DNA from: Clostridium tunisiense TJ
Lineage (GTDB): Bacteria; Bacillota; Clostridia; Clostridiales; Clostridiaceae
Direction of reading: 5' to 3'
Assembly: GCF_000300195.1 (NCBI RefSeq)
Contig: NZ_AMQH01000014.1
Location: 42,250 to 106,249, forward strand
Length of the DNA stretch: 64,000 nt
Shown: positions 47,186-55,816 of the stretch, piece after piece
Layout: every line of letters begins with the position of its first letter
Numbering within the stretch: position 1 is the first letter of the stretch
Translations under genes and position numbers: made by a program
Notes under the pieces: generated by a model
Databases searched by the model: none
Seen by the model: the letters and a program-made list of their open reading frames with translations, nothing else
What the model was told of the DNA's origin: nothing

Positions 47186-47626
47186 GTATTAGTGATGTAT
47201 TTTTCTATCCCATATTCTTATAAAATTCTAGCTTTCCTGAAACTTTTACATTAGTAAGTTCTTTTAATTAATACACTATTATGCAACTTTTAACAGGAAA
47301 CTCATATACTTAATAATATACTTGATAATATATTTATGTAATATTCATTAGCAAGTATATTCTAAACCTTAGTTAATATAATATTATTTTGTCATAAATG
47401 TCATATATACTTCATAATATATATAAATTGAGGATTTATAAAATCACAATAATTTATTTAAATTTTCTAAATATTTATACAAATTTAACAACTATTGTGT
47501 TATGATATATGTATACTATTCAAGTCATTTCATAATTGGTCATATTTTAGCTAATAATATATTGATTATGTTATTGCTTAAACTGCCAATTATAATATTT
47601 ATTAAAATCAGAAAGGAGTTGTTTCG
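47186..47626. other. AT-rich intergenic region upstream of 47627
   Basis: Very AT-rich. TTAACA near 47484 with TATGTA 17 nt later could be the promoter of the plus-strand gene. AATTGG (near 47535) and CCAATT (near 47587) could close a leader hairpin. Nothing else recognised. Confidence 0.4.
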
Positions 47627-47998
47627 ATGGTAGAATATAACCTATCAACTATTGAAGCATTTCAAATCTTAGATGAGAATCCAACCTATAGAGCTGTTAA
47701 TGCAGAAGGTCATACTTTGGAGCTAAGAGGAGAAGAAAAGTTTATAATTCATCGTCGTATCAAAATGGCTAAGGATAAGCATGTTAGCTTAAGTGATAAG
47801 TGGAGAATTGTAAAACCAATTCCCTACGAATTAGCTAATGAACTATTCAAAAAGCTTAGAACTATAGAATGTAGATTTGATGATGGAACAAAAAAATTCT
47901 ATAATAAAATGCCTGACAATGGTCATGTAATTATAGAAAGTGACTTACCTTATGGTAAGGACTGTCTCTGGTATTGCTTTAGCTATTATGAGGATTAG
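47627..47998 (+). CDS. Hypothetical protein, 123 residues
   Basis: A soluble protein: VEYNLSTIEAFQILDENPTY, KDKHVSLSDKWRIVKPIPYE and PYGKDCLWYCFSYYED. A strong AGAAAGGAGTTGTTTCG ribosome site precedes ATG 47627. The regular strand pattern suggests a compact alpha/beta domain, perhaps phage- or plasmid-like in style, but no family is recognised. It lies alone, preceded by a long AT-rich region. Confidence 0.55.
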   Translation: MVEYNLSTIEAFQILDENPTYRAVNAEGHTLELRGEEKFIIHRRIKMAKDKHVSLSDKWRIVKPIPYELANELFKKLRTIECRFDDGTKKFYNKMPDNGHVIIESDLPYGKDCLWYCFSYYED

Positions 47999-48057
47999 TT
48001 TTCATTAAGGTTCACAATATTATAAAGAATAATATTGTAAAACTAATTCATTTTAAA

Positions 48058-48113
48058 ATTAAACACATAGACTCAGATATTTTATATATCTGAATTTATG
48101 TGTTTAATATTTC
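48058..48113. terminator. Hairpin between the hypothetical gene and the ArsR gene
   Basis: ATTAAACACATA pairs with TATGTGTTTAAT, with an inner CAGATATttta/tatATCTG helix. It overlaps the ArsR stop and serves convergent transcripts. Confidence 0.6.
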
Positions 48114-48374
48114 TAATATTTTTTCTACTTTTGGATTACATACTGAATAAGTAATTTCTGTTCCCGTTCTTTCACCTTTAACTATTCCAGCTACCCTCAG
48201 CTTTTGCAAATGCTGAGAAACTGTAGATTGAGGCATTCCCAAACAATTTTGCATAAAGGAAACATTACAATTTCCCTTTCCTAACAATCCGTTAACTATA
48301 CATAATCTAACAGGATGTGCTAAAGCCTTAAGCATCTCTGCATCTTCATTATATTTAGTAGAATTCATATCCAT
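48096..48374 (-). CDS. ArsR/SmtB family repressor
   Basis: 92 residues from ATG 48374, six nt after GGGAGGT; the frame extends to 48431 without a site. MLKALAHPVRLCIVNGLLGK, GMPQSTVSQHLQKLRVAGIV and GTEITYSVCNP form a winged helix of the ArsR type. It has few Cys (CIVN, GNCNV, QNCLG, SVCNP), so metal or thiol/redox sensing is possible. It is divergent from the rubrerythrin gene, with 170 bp between start codons, and is the obvious candidate to regulate it. Confidence 0.88.
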   Translation of the reverse strand: MDMNSTKYNEDAEMLKALAHPVRLCIVNGLLGKGNCNVSFMQNCLGMPQSTVSQHLQKLRVAGIVKGERTGTEITYSVCNPKVEKILEILNT

Positions 48375-48546
48375 ATTAATACCTCCCAACTCTTTATTAT
48401 TATTTGTATATATAGATTTTATATTCATCATACTATTTGTATATTATGTTAAAGTCTTGATATTGTCAATATTTTATACTAATTTTGTCACCTTAACCTA
48501 GGTTTTAAAGTATATTATAGTAGAATCATTTTATGGAGGTTATCTA

Positions 48547-49080
48547 ATGCCACTAGAAGGTTCTCAAACTCAAACTAATCTAAGGAAAACCTTTGCTGCG
48601 GAATCTAGAAGTGTGACAAAATATCAATTATTTGCTGAAAATGCTAGAAGAGAAGGTTATGAATTTATTGCTAGGGTATATGAAGAAGCGGCAGAGCAAA
48701 ATTTAGCTCATGCACGACAAGTATATGGACGCTTTCTAGGAAACATAAAATCGCTGCCAGAGAATCTGGAGTCCACTGCAAAAGCTGAAAATGCAGAACT
48801 AAGTCTTTACTTAGAGTATGAAAGAATTGCTAGAGAAGAAGGCTTAGAAGATGTCGCTACTTTTTATAGAGAGGCAAGAGTAGTAACAAATCTACACTAT
48901 AGACAATTCAATGATTTATATACTCGTTTAGCAGATGGCACTTTATATAATAGAGAGACAGTTCAAATTTGGCAATGTATGAACTGTGGCTATCTCCATG
49001 AAGGAAAAGAAGCTCCAGAATTTTGTCCACTTTGCTTTTTCCCTCAAGGATGGTATAGACTCTTATGTCCAGATTACTAA
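48547..49080 (+). CDS. Rubrerythrin
   Basis: 177 residues. An N-terminal ferritin-like four-helix bundle with the di-iron ligands is seen in FAAESRSVTKYQLFAENARR, YEEAAEQNLAHARQVY and LEYERIAREEG. A C-terminal rubredoxin-like knuckle WQCMNCGYLHEG...FCPLCFFPQ carries two CxxC pairs. Rubrerythrins reduce hydrogen peroxide in the cytoplasm of anaerobes using NAD(P)H-derived electrons. ATG after TGGAGGTTATCTA. Divergent from the ArsR regulator. Confidence 0.95.
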   Translation: MPLEGSQTQTNLRKTFAAESRSVTKYQLFAENARREGYEFIARVYEEAAEQNLAHARQVYGRFLGNIKSLPENLESTAKAENAELSLYLEYERIAREEGLEDVATFYREARVVTNLHYRQFNDLYTRLADGTLYNRETVQIWQCMNCGYLHEGKEAPEFCPLCFFPQGWYRLLCPDY

Positions 49081-49183
49081 TTTTTCTAATATTCCCTAAT
49101 AACTTCTAAAAACAGCTTATTCTATAAAGATTTTGTTCTTACAAATTTATTTTTTGTGTGATATTTAAAAAAAGCTTAATTTA

Positions 49184-49216
49184 TTATGTGAAAAGCACCT
49201 TAATATAGGTGCTTTT
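49184..49216. terminator. Bidirectional terminator between rubrerythrin and MATE genes
   Basis: AAAAGCACCT pairs with AGGTGCTTTT, extended by T on the plus strand and TTTTCAC on the minus strand. Confidence 0.8.
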
Positions 49217-49225
49217 TATCATTGA

Positions 49226-50617
49226 TTATCTAATTTTAACATGCTTCCATTTACCAGTTTTAAACCTTGCATAAACCATCATCCACCTAAATACTTGATC
49301 CAAAAATACTGCAATCCAAGCCCCCATAAGTTCCAAATTAAATATATTAATAAACACATATGCTAATACAACTCTTATACCTAAAATTCCAATTCCAGTG
49401 GATAGCATTGGAAAAGTTGTATCTCCTGCACCTCTTAAGGAACCTACAATTATAAAAGCTGAAGATTGAAATGGTTGCATTACAGCAACAATTTTCAAGG
49501 CATCCGCCCCTGATTTAATTATTACCTCATCTTTAGTATAAAGTCCTAGTATTTCAGGTGCGAATAAGAAGAAAACAACTCCAATTAAGGTTGCTAGTAT
49601 AGATCCAATTTGGCGCGCCTTTGAAACATAAGCTTCTGCTCTTGCAGGATCTCCTTCCCCTAAAGTTCTTCCTGTTAATGATGCAGCAGCTATTGAAAAG
49701 GATTGCCCCGTAGTAAAAGAAAGACTTAAGATATTTAAGCAAATTTGATGTGCAGCATAAATCACAGTACCTAATGAGGCCACGGTTTTAGTAAATAACA
49801 TAATACCAACTCTTAGTATCATCATTTCTATAGAAGATGGTACCCCAATTCTTATAAAATTTCTTACAATATCTTTATCATATTTAAATTTCTTCTTAAA
49901 ATCAATTTTAATTCCAGTTTTCCCTTTTAAAAATAGTCTTACAATCATGAAGGTAGCCACAATTTGAGAAAAACAAGTGGATATTGCAGCCCCAGTAACG
50001 CCTAGAGCTGGTAAGCCAAATATTCCATAAATAAGTAGTGCATTTCCAACTACATTCAAAGCATTAACTTTTATATTTATTTTCATTGGAGTTTTAGTAT
50101 CCCCAACGCCCCTTAATACTGCAAACAGTGAATTGTTTATTCCCTGGAATAAGAACCCAAACATAATTATTCTAAAATACCATATTCCAATGTTAATTGT
50201 ATCAGCTTCTGCTCCCATAAACCGCATAATATCTACAGCAAATATTTGAGCTAAAATAAATAGTGGAACAACTAAAAAAGCTAAATTAATTAACACAATA
50301 TGTTTAACAGTATTTTCTACTTTCCCTTCTTCTTTTCTTCCTATGTATCTAGCTACCATAGCTGTTCCACCAATGTTTAAAGCCTGCACTATTGCAAGAC
50401 CTATAAATAGAGGCTGATTAGTAATTCCTACCGCCGCTACTGATGCTGCTGCAATAAAGTTATCATTGATTCTCCCCAGCATTATCATATCTACCATGGA
50501 AAACAGTGAACCTAACAAAGACTCCAGTAGTACTGGCCATGCTATATTTACTACATCTTTTGTAATTGGGTCATCTATATTTTTAGTAAAACTCAGTCTT
50601 TTTTTTAAATCTAGCAT
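49226..50617 (-). CDS. MATE family efflux transporter (second, complete)
   Basis: 463 residues with 12 predicted membrane helices. NIAWPVLLESLLGSLFSMVD, MIMLGRINDNFIAAASVAAV and the repeated ALLRGAGDT-type loops (FAVLRGVGDTKTPM, GSLRGAGDTTFPM) are MATE signatures in both halves. Start chosen at ATG 50617, eight nt after AAAGGTGG; a GTG four codons earlier is possible. Drug or metabolite export driven by Na+ or H+. Monocistronic with terminators on both sides. It differs from the MATE at the left edge and is not a recent duplicate. Confidence 0.92.
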   Translation of the reverse strand: MLDLKKRLSFTKNIDDPITKDVVNIAWPVLLESLLGSLFSMVDMIMLGRINDNFIAAASVAAVGITNQPLFIGLAIVQALNIGGTAMVARYIGRKEEGKVENTVKHIVLINLAFLVVPLFILAQIFAVDIMRFMGAEADTINIGIWYFRIIMFGFLFQGINNSLFAVLRGVGDTKTPMKINIKVNALNVVGNALLIYGIFGLPALGVTGAAISTCFSQIVATFMIVRLFLKGKTGIKIDFKKKFKYDKDIVRNFIRIGVPSSIEMMILRVGIMLFTKTVASLGTVIYAAHQICLNILSLSFTTGQSFSIAAASLTGRTLGEGDPARAEAYVSKARQIGSILATLIGVVFFLFAPEILGLYTKDEVIIKSGADALKIVAVMQPFQSSAFIIVGSLRGAGDTTFPMLSTGIGILGIRVVLAYVFINIFNLELMGAWIAVFLDQVFRWMMVYARFKTGKWKHVKIR

Positions 50618-50726
50618 AACACTATCCACCTTTCTACTTTTCTATTCTCATACTATTATGTATATTCAACACAGTAATAAAAAACCCTTTTAAATTTTAT
50701 ACTTATTAACTTATGTGCATACTAGA

Positions 50727-50759
50727 AAAAAAATCCCTCAAAATTGAGGGATTTTTTTA
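50727..50759 (-). terminator. Terminator of the natA-natB-like operon
   Basis: AAAAAATCCCTCA pairs with TGAGGGATTTTTT around AAAT, giving T-runs on both strands. Confidence 0.9.
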
Positions 50760-50790
50760 CATACATAAATATAATTCATAATAGTAAATA

Positions 50791-52002
50791 TTAAGTTCTG
50801 AAAATAACCTGTTCCTTTTTGAACATAGTTCTTGCAATTAGTAAAGAAATAAATATATAAACCACTGTCCATCCTAATGTGATTCCAATATGAGTATAAT
50901 TGTAAATACCAAATATCAATTCCTTAAGAAGACATGCTACATTAGCTAAAGGTATATGAAAATAGAAAGTTTCAATATTTTTAGCATCTAACATATAAGT
51001 TGCATAAATTGGTATTATACCTATTACAGTTAGTGGAGTAATGTAAGTTTGCGCTTCTTTAAAAGATCTAGCATAAATACTAATAGCTAGTTCTAAAGCA
51101 CCAAATACCATTGTAGTTAGCACAGCTATAATAAATATAAAAATAAAGACCTTGTAATCTATACCCAAACTTAAAGTAGATGCAGCACTATTTGCACCCA
51201 TTTCACCAGTAAATACTCCTGGATTTATAGCAAAGGATATATAAAGCCCTACTAGGGAAGCTAATGCAGTAATCATCCCAAGCAAGGTAATTGCAAAAAA
51301 CTTTCCATATAATAATGACATTCTGCCAGCTTGTGTAGTAAGTAAAGGTTCTAATGTTCCACGTTCCTTTTCACCGGCTCCCAAATCTGTTGCTGCAGGA
51401 ATTGGTCCTGTAATACAATACATTATAAGTAATAATGGAAGCATCATTGACAAAATCATAGTTGAAGCTCCACTTTCCTCTTCCTTAACAGTTTTTTGTT
51501 CTATGTTTATTGGTGTTAGTATTTTAGTATCTATATTTCGTTCGGATAATCTATTAGTTACTATGCCTTGAGCATAGGCTTGTATAAACCTTTCAACTGT
51601 CCCAGCAACAATTGAAGAGGTTTGACTTGCATTATCCATTATAAGAGTCACTGATATTTGCTCTTCACCTTTTATTTTTTCATCAAACTCCTTTGGAATT
51701 TCTATTGCAACTGAAAGATTTCCATCCTTTATGTCTTTATGAACCTCTGTAGAATCTACTACTATTACATTTTCTTGCCCCTTAATAAACTCTCTTAAAG
51801 AGCTATTACCTGAATCAACAATAGCAATTTTCATATCTTTTGTTGCATCTTCTGTGGTCTTTGCCATTCCTTTCCCAAGCACAAAAAACATAATAGGAAA
51901 TATTAAAAGCGGTACTAGAATACTGGCAATTATAGTTTTCTTATCTCTAAAAATGTCCATTACTTCTTTCTTAAACACTAGTCCTATTATATTATTATTC
52001 AT
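50791..52002 (-). CDS. ABC-2 type permease (NatB-like)
   Basis: 403 residues from ATG 52002 with GGGGGTGATACTG before it. A first membrane helix (TIIASILVPLLIFPIMFFVL) is followed by a large extracytoplasmic domain (about 45-190), then five helices. GPIPAATDLGAGEKERGTLE is the conserved ABC-2 coupling segment. It overlaps the ATPase gene by 8 nt and forms its membrane partner. NatB-type pumps export Na+ or other small molecules; the substrate here is not proven. Confidence 0.88.
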   Translation of the reverse strand: MNNNIIGLVFKKEVMDIFRDKKTIIASILVPLLIFPIMFFVLGKGMAKTTEDATKDMKIAIVDSGNSSLREFIKGQENVIVVDSTEVHKDIKDGNLSVAIEIPKEFDEKIKGEEQISVTLIMDNASQTSSIVAGTVERFIQAYAQGIVTNRLSERNIDTKILTPINIEQKTVKEEESGASTMILSMMLPLLLIMYCITGPIPAATDLGAGEKERGTLEPLLTTQAGRMSLLYGKFFAITLLGMITALASLVGLYISFAINPGVFTGEMGANSAASTLSLGIDYKVFIFIFIIAVLTTMVFGALELAISIYARSFKEAQTYITPLTVIGIIPIYATYMLDAKNIETFYFHIPLANVACLLKELIFGIYNYTHIGITLGWTVVYIFISLLIARTMFKKEQVIFRT

Positions 52003-52726
52003 CAGTATCACCCCCAATTAAAGCAACAAACACTTCTTCTAGGTTATTATTTTTATATTTTTCCTTTAATTCAGTTATGGATCCACTTTCCACTATTTTT
52101 CCTTTATTTATAATTATTACCCTATCACATAGCTTTTCAACTTCCATCATGCTATGACTGGAAAATATAATGGATTTATTTTCTTCTTTACACTTAAAAA
52201 TGAAATTTTGAACAATTCTCGCTGCTGTTACATCTAATCCCATTGTAGGTTCATCAAAAAGCATGACTTTAGGGTTGTGAACAATGGACCTAGCTATAGC
52301 AACCTTTTGCTTCATTCCTCTTGAAAACTTACCAACTCGTCTATCGATATACTCCTCCATTTCTAGTGCTTTAGCTAAACTTTCAATATTTTTATTAGCC
52401 TCCTCTTTGGATAATCCATTTAACATAGCGAAATATTTTATATTCTCTCTAGCAGTAAGTCTATCGTAAAGTCCTACCTCTCCACCAAACAATATACCAA
52501 TTTGGGAACGAACTTTAGAATCTTCTGTTAAGATGTCATAACCATTTATCTTAGCAGTTCCTCCTGTTGGTTTAAGCATTGTAGCTAGCATTCTTAGAGT
52601 AGTAGTTTTTCCAGCTCCATTTTCTCCTAGCAAACCAACAATTTCACCAGATTTTACTGAAAAACTTATATTATCTACAGCTTTAATATCTTTAAAGCTT
52701 TTACTTAAATTATTTACTTCAATCAT
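51995..52726 (-). CDS. ABC transporter ATP-binding protein (NatA-like)
   Basis: 243 residues. GLLGENGAGKTTTLRML is Walker A, KFSRGMKQKVAIARSIVHNP the signature, and KVMLFDEPTMGLD Walker B, followed by an H-loop in SSHSMMEVEKL. A full-length single ABC domain. Start ATG 52726 after GGAGGGTGAATT. Translationally coupled to the downstream permease, forming a two-gene exporter. Confidence 0.93.
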   Translation of the reverse strand: MIEVNNLSKSFKDIKAVDNISFSVKSGEIVGLLGENGAGKTTTLRMLATMLKPTGGTAKINGYDILTEDSKVRSQIGILFGGEVGLYDRLTARENIKYFAMLNGLSKEEANKNIESLAKALEMEEYIDRRVGKFSRGMKQKVAIARSIVHNPKVMLFDEPTMGLDVTAARIVQNFIFKCKEENKSIIFSSHSMMEVEKLCDRVIIINKGKIVESGSITELKEKYKNNNLEEVFVALIGGDTDE

Positions 52727-52850
52727 AAATTCACCCTCCTCAATGCAAACATAAAACTTTAATAATCATTATATATTCTAGCACAATATAACATATTCTT
52801 CCACTGCCTCTAGTTATAAATTGTGCAGTTTGTACATCCTTAAGACAGAA

Positions 52851-52881
52851 AAATAGTGTAACCTTTGTAGTTACACTATTT
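52851..52881 (-). terminator. Terminator of the DUF805 gene
   Basis: AAATAGTGTAAC pairs perfectly with GTTACACTATTT and TTTTTCTG follows on the minus strand. Confidence 0.85.
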
Positions 52882-52903
52882 AATATTTCATCAACTTTCC
52901 ATA

Positions 52904-53317
52904 TTATCTTTCAAATACATCTATAGCAACTTCACTTCTATTTTTATTCTTAATTTTCAAAGGAACAGTTCCATATTTATTATCTCCTTCAGTTCCTTTT
53001 ATTAAAAGTAATGTTAAGATTGCAGGTATTTGTATATAGGGAATACCACATACTACTGCTAATATACCAGAGATACTTATATCTTGAACCCTTTTATAAC
53101 TACTAAGAATTATTAAGATGTTTAGTAGCACCTTTAAAGTAAATCTTCCAGCAAATAATAATATTCCTAATGTATCATTATTAAAAGTTGCAGTTAAGTT
53201 AATTATTAAGTCAAAGAAAAAATTCATAATTATAAATCCCACTAATAAAGCAATTATATAGGTTCCATATTTTTTTCTACTCATTCTTCCTTCTAGTATA
53301 AATAAACTATTCTCCAT
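52904..53317 (-). CDS. DUF805 family membrane protein
   Basis: 137 residues with three to four membrane helices. The N-terminal LEGRMSRKKYGTYIIALLVG and the later SYKRVQDISISGILAVVCGI (RvxDIxxSG-like) are the DUF805 signatures. Function unknown. ATG at 53317 follows AGAGGGGCGATGAC. Monocistronic. Confidence 0.8.
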   Translation of the reverse strand: MENSLFILEGRMSRKKYGTYIIALLVGFIIMNFFFDLIINLTATFNNDTLGILLFAGRFTLKVLLNILIILSSYKRVQDISISGILAVVCGIPYIQIPAILTLLLIKGTEGDNKYGTVPLKIKNKNRSEVAIDVFER

Positions 53318-53459
53318 GTCATCGCCCCTCTTATATAATCCTCATTTTTAAGGTAGTAAATCATATTACCTACTTTTATTTTATACCAAAGGAAGGGTCA
53401 TTATACACTATTTACCATAATGTTATATTATTCTTTACAGAATATTCAAAATTGGTTAG

Positions 53460-54068
53460 TTACTTTTTAGATATGTACGGATTATCTTTAATATAAAATC
53501 TCCAAGGGTAATCTTTTGCTTCTTCAGCATAATCTATTCCTATTCTTGTAGTCTCAACTATTTCAAAATTATTATAATTTACATCCTCTATATATAATAT
53601 ATCAGAGGTTAAGCTAACAGCATTTAAGGTTTTATCAAGTTTTAAAGCACTACAGAGTTTAGCAGGTCCATTTGCTATATTTATTATTTGCTTTTTAGTA
53701 AGTTCCTTTATATTTTTGTTAGCTCTTAGTAGTGCCATATCTTCTATTCCTTCCACCGGCTGTACCGCCCTAATAAGAACAGCTTGTGGTATACCTTCCT
53801 CCGCTGTAACAACATTAAAACAATAGTAAAGCCCATATATAAAGTAAATATAACTTACTCCACCAGCTTCAAACATAACTTTAGTTCTTTCTGTTTTTCT
53901 TCCACCATAGGAATGTGCTGCTTTATCCTGTATTCCCATATAAGCTTCTGTTTCAACTATAATCCCAGATAATATTCTACCATTAATTTTATGTACTAAC
54001 TTTTTTCCTAATAATTCCTTTGCCACTGGTAATGTGTCTCTTCTATAAAAAGTTTTATCTAATTTCAT
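53460..54068 (-). CDS. mpg: 3-methyladenine DNA glycosylase (AAG/MPG family)
   Basis: 202 residues, normal length. LPVAKELLGKKLVHKINGRI, IVETEAYMGIQDKAAHSYGG with the catalytic Glu, YIYFIYGLYYCFNVVT and PQAVLIRAVQPVEG are MPG hallmarks. It removes alkylated purines in base-excision repair. ATG 54068 after TTGGAGGAAAATTTGTGCT. Monocistronic. Confidence 0.93.
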   Translation of the reverse strand: MKLDKTFYRRDTLPVAKELLGKKLVHKINGRILSGIIVETEAYMGIQDKAAHSYGGRKTERTKVMFEAGGVSYIYFIYGLYYCFNVVTAEEGIPQAVLIRAVQPVEGIEDMALLRANKNIKELTKKQIINIANGPAKLCSALKLDKTLNAVSLTSDILYIEDVNYNNFEIVETTRIGIDYAEEAKDYPWRFYIKDNPYISKK

Positions 54069-54177
54069 AGCACAAATTTTCCTCCAATTATAAGTAAATA
54101 TATTAATATTAAATAACTAACTAATCATAAATTAAACTAAGTATAGTGTAGGTTATTTTATTCTTATTATTCATAAT

Positions 54178-54218
54178 AAAGGGCACCTACTTAAGATTAC
54201 GCTTAAATAGATGCCTTT
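54178..54218 (-). terminator. Terminator of the methionine gamma-lyase gene
   Basis: An imperfect stem AAAGGcATCTA/TAGGTGCCCTTT encloses a TTAAG/CTTAA helix; TATTATG follows on the minus strand. Confidence 0.6.
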
Positions 54219-54271
54219 AGCTTACTTTTAAATTAATTATATATTGTTGATCATATTTGTTTTAATAATAT

Positions 54272-55471
54272 TTACACAATTATATTAAGTGCTTGGTCTA
54301 AATCTGAAATTATATCTTCAACATTTTCTAAACCAACAGCTAGTCTAACTAAATTATCCTTTATTCCTGCCTCTAATCTTTCCTCACTAGTGTATGGTGA
54401 ATGAGTCATTGAAGCTGGATGTTGTATTAAGGTTTCACAATCTCCTAAACTTACTGCTAAGCTACAAAGATGTGTATTATTGATCATTTTTTTACCTTCT
54501 TCAACACCACCCTTTATTTCAAAGGCAATTACTGCACCTGGAAGAGCCATTTGTTTTTTAGCTAAGTCATATTGTGGGAAGCTCTTTAATCCCGGATAGT
54601 ATACTTTTTCTACTGCTGGATGATTTTCTAAAAACTCTGCTACCTTCATAGCATTAGCACAATGTCTTTCCATTCTAACTTCAAGGGTTTTCATTCCCCT
54701 AATTACTAGATATGCATCGAAAGGACTCATTACAGAACCTGTCATGTCTTTAACTCCAAATAACCTAACTTGAGTTAAAAATTCTTTATATCCAGCTACA
54801 AATCCACAAACTACATCTCCATGACCATTTAAAAATTTTGTTCCTGAATGAATTACCACATCTGCACCTAATGATAGTGGCTTTGTAATATATGGTGTGC
54901 AGAAAGTATTATCTACCATAACTAAACAACCTTCATTTTCATGAGCTATTTTACTTATTACTTCAATATCAGCTATATCTAAATTTGGGTTGGCTGGGCT
55001 CTCTAAATATACAACTTTTGTATTAGGTCTCATTGCCTTTCTAACATTTTCAGGATCTCTTGTATCTACAAAAGTTACTTCTACTCCATATCTAGTTAAA
55101 CCATGGCTTAAATATGCAAAAGTACATCCATATAAAGTTTTAGCTGCAACCACGTGATCTCCAGCTCTTAAAGAAGACCATAACGCTGATGAAACCGCTC
55201 CCATTCCTGAGCTCATAGACACAGCAGCTTCTGCACCTTCTAGAAGTGCAAGTTTCTCTTCTAGAACAGTATTAGTAGGATTACCAAGTCTTGAATAAAT
55301 GTAACCCTCTTCCTTCAATGCGAATCTATTGCCACCCTGTTCTGCTGAATCAAATATAAAAGTTGCTGTTTGATGTATTGGAGTAGCTAAAGCACCATAT
55401 TGATCCTTTACTGCACCTCCATGAACAGCTCTAGTTGAAAATCCCATGTTTTTTAACACATTTTTATCCAC
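54272..55471 (-). CDS. megL: Methionine gamma-lyase (PLP, Cys/Met metabolism family)
   Basis: 399 residues. YSRLGNPTNTVLEEKLALLE, the PLP-binding Lys212 in VIHSGTKFLNGHGD, and KTLYGCTFAY with Tyr114 and Cys116 (the Cys that marks methionine gamma-lyase against other gamma-family enzymes) support the call. Reaction: methionine to methanethiol, ammonia and 2-oxobutyrate. The GTG start (55471) follows GGGGGGAATTATT. A near-ideal sigma-54 promoter lies 50 bp upstream and a sigma-54 activator gene precedes it, so it is probably switched on by an amino-acid signal. Cystathionine gamma-lyase is the main alternative. Confidence 0.88.
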   Translation of the reverse strand: MDKNVLKNMGFSTRAVHGGAVKDQYGALATPIHQTATFIFDSAEQGGNRFALKEEGYIYSRLGNPTNTVLEEKLALLEGAEAAVSMSSGMGAVSSALWSSLRAGDHVVAAKTLYGCTFAYLSHGLTRYGVEVTFVDTRDPENVRKAMRPNTKVVYLESPANPNLDIADIEVISKIAHENEGCLVMVDNTFCTPYITKPLSLGADVVIHSGTKFLNGHGDVVCGFVAGYKEFLTQVRLFGVKDMTGSVMSPFDAYLVIRGMKTLEVRMERHCANAMKVAEFLENHPAVEKVYYPGLKSFPQYDLAKKQMALPGAVIAFEIKGGVEEGKKMINNTHLCSLAVSLGDCETLIQHPASMTHSPYTSEERLEAGIKDNLVRLAVGLENVEDIISDLDQALNIIV

Positions 55472-55519
55472 AATAATTCCCCCCGTAAGTTTAATACATA
55501 TAGTTTCAATATATTATGT

Positions 55520-55536
55520 AGCAAATTCTATGCCAA
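55520..55536 (-). promoter_or_regulatory. Sigma-54 (-24/-12) promoter of the methionine gamma-lyase gene
   Basis: On the minus strand TTGGCATAGAATTTGCT fits TGGCAy-N5-TTGCw with the exact ten-base GG-to-GC spacing. The start of transcription would be near 55509, leaving a leader of about 40 nt. Confidence 0.8.
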
Positions 55537-55568
55537 CATTAAAAATAGGAACTAAATATATTATATTC

Positions 55569-55596
55569 TTTCACCTTTTAAATCATTTCACCTTTT
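55569..55596. promoter_or_regulatory. Tandem TTTCACCTTTT direct repeats upstream of the sigma-54 promoter
   Basis: TTTCACCTTTT occurs at 55569-55579 and 55586-55596, 17 bp apart, about 60-90 bp upstream of the predicted start site. Candidate upstream activating sites for the neighbouring activator. Confidence 0.35.
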
Positions 55597-55732
55597 CTTA
55601 TGTATAGTAAAGGCATAGATACACTACATAATTCCCACTCATATATAGTTATTTTCTTAGTCTGTGGTTTGAGAATAAAATTTTGAGCTTTAATGCCTAT
55701 ATATTTAAAATGGAGGAGGATATTAAGGTTTG

Positions 55733-55791
55733 AAAAAATGGCAATATAAGTTACCATATTGTTTCAGTTTCCGGTAATTTATGTTGCCACT
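55733..55791 (-). terminator. Terminator of the sigma-54 activator gene
   Basis: TGGCAATATAAGTTACC (55739-55755) pairs with GGTAATTTATGTTGCCA (55775-55791) at 15 of 17 positions, with TTTTTTC following on the minus strand. Confidence 0.75.
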
Positions 55792-55816
55792 TGGTTCTAA
55801 AACTTTCCATTTTATA

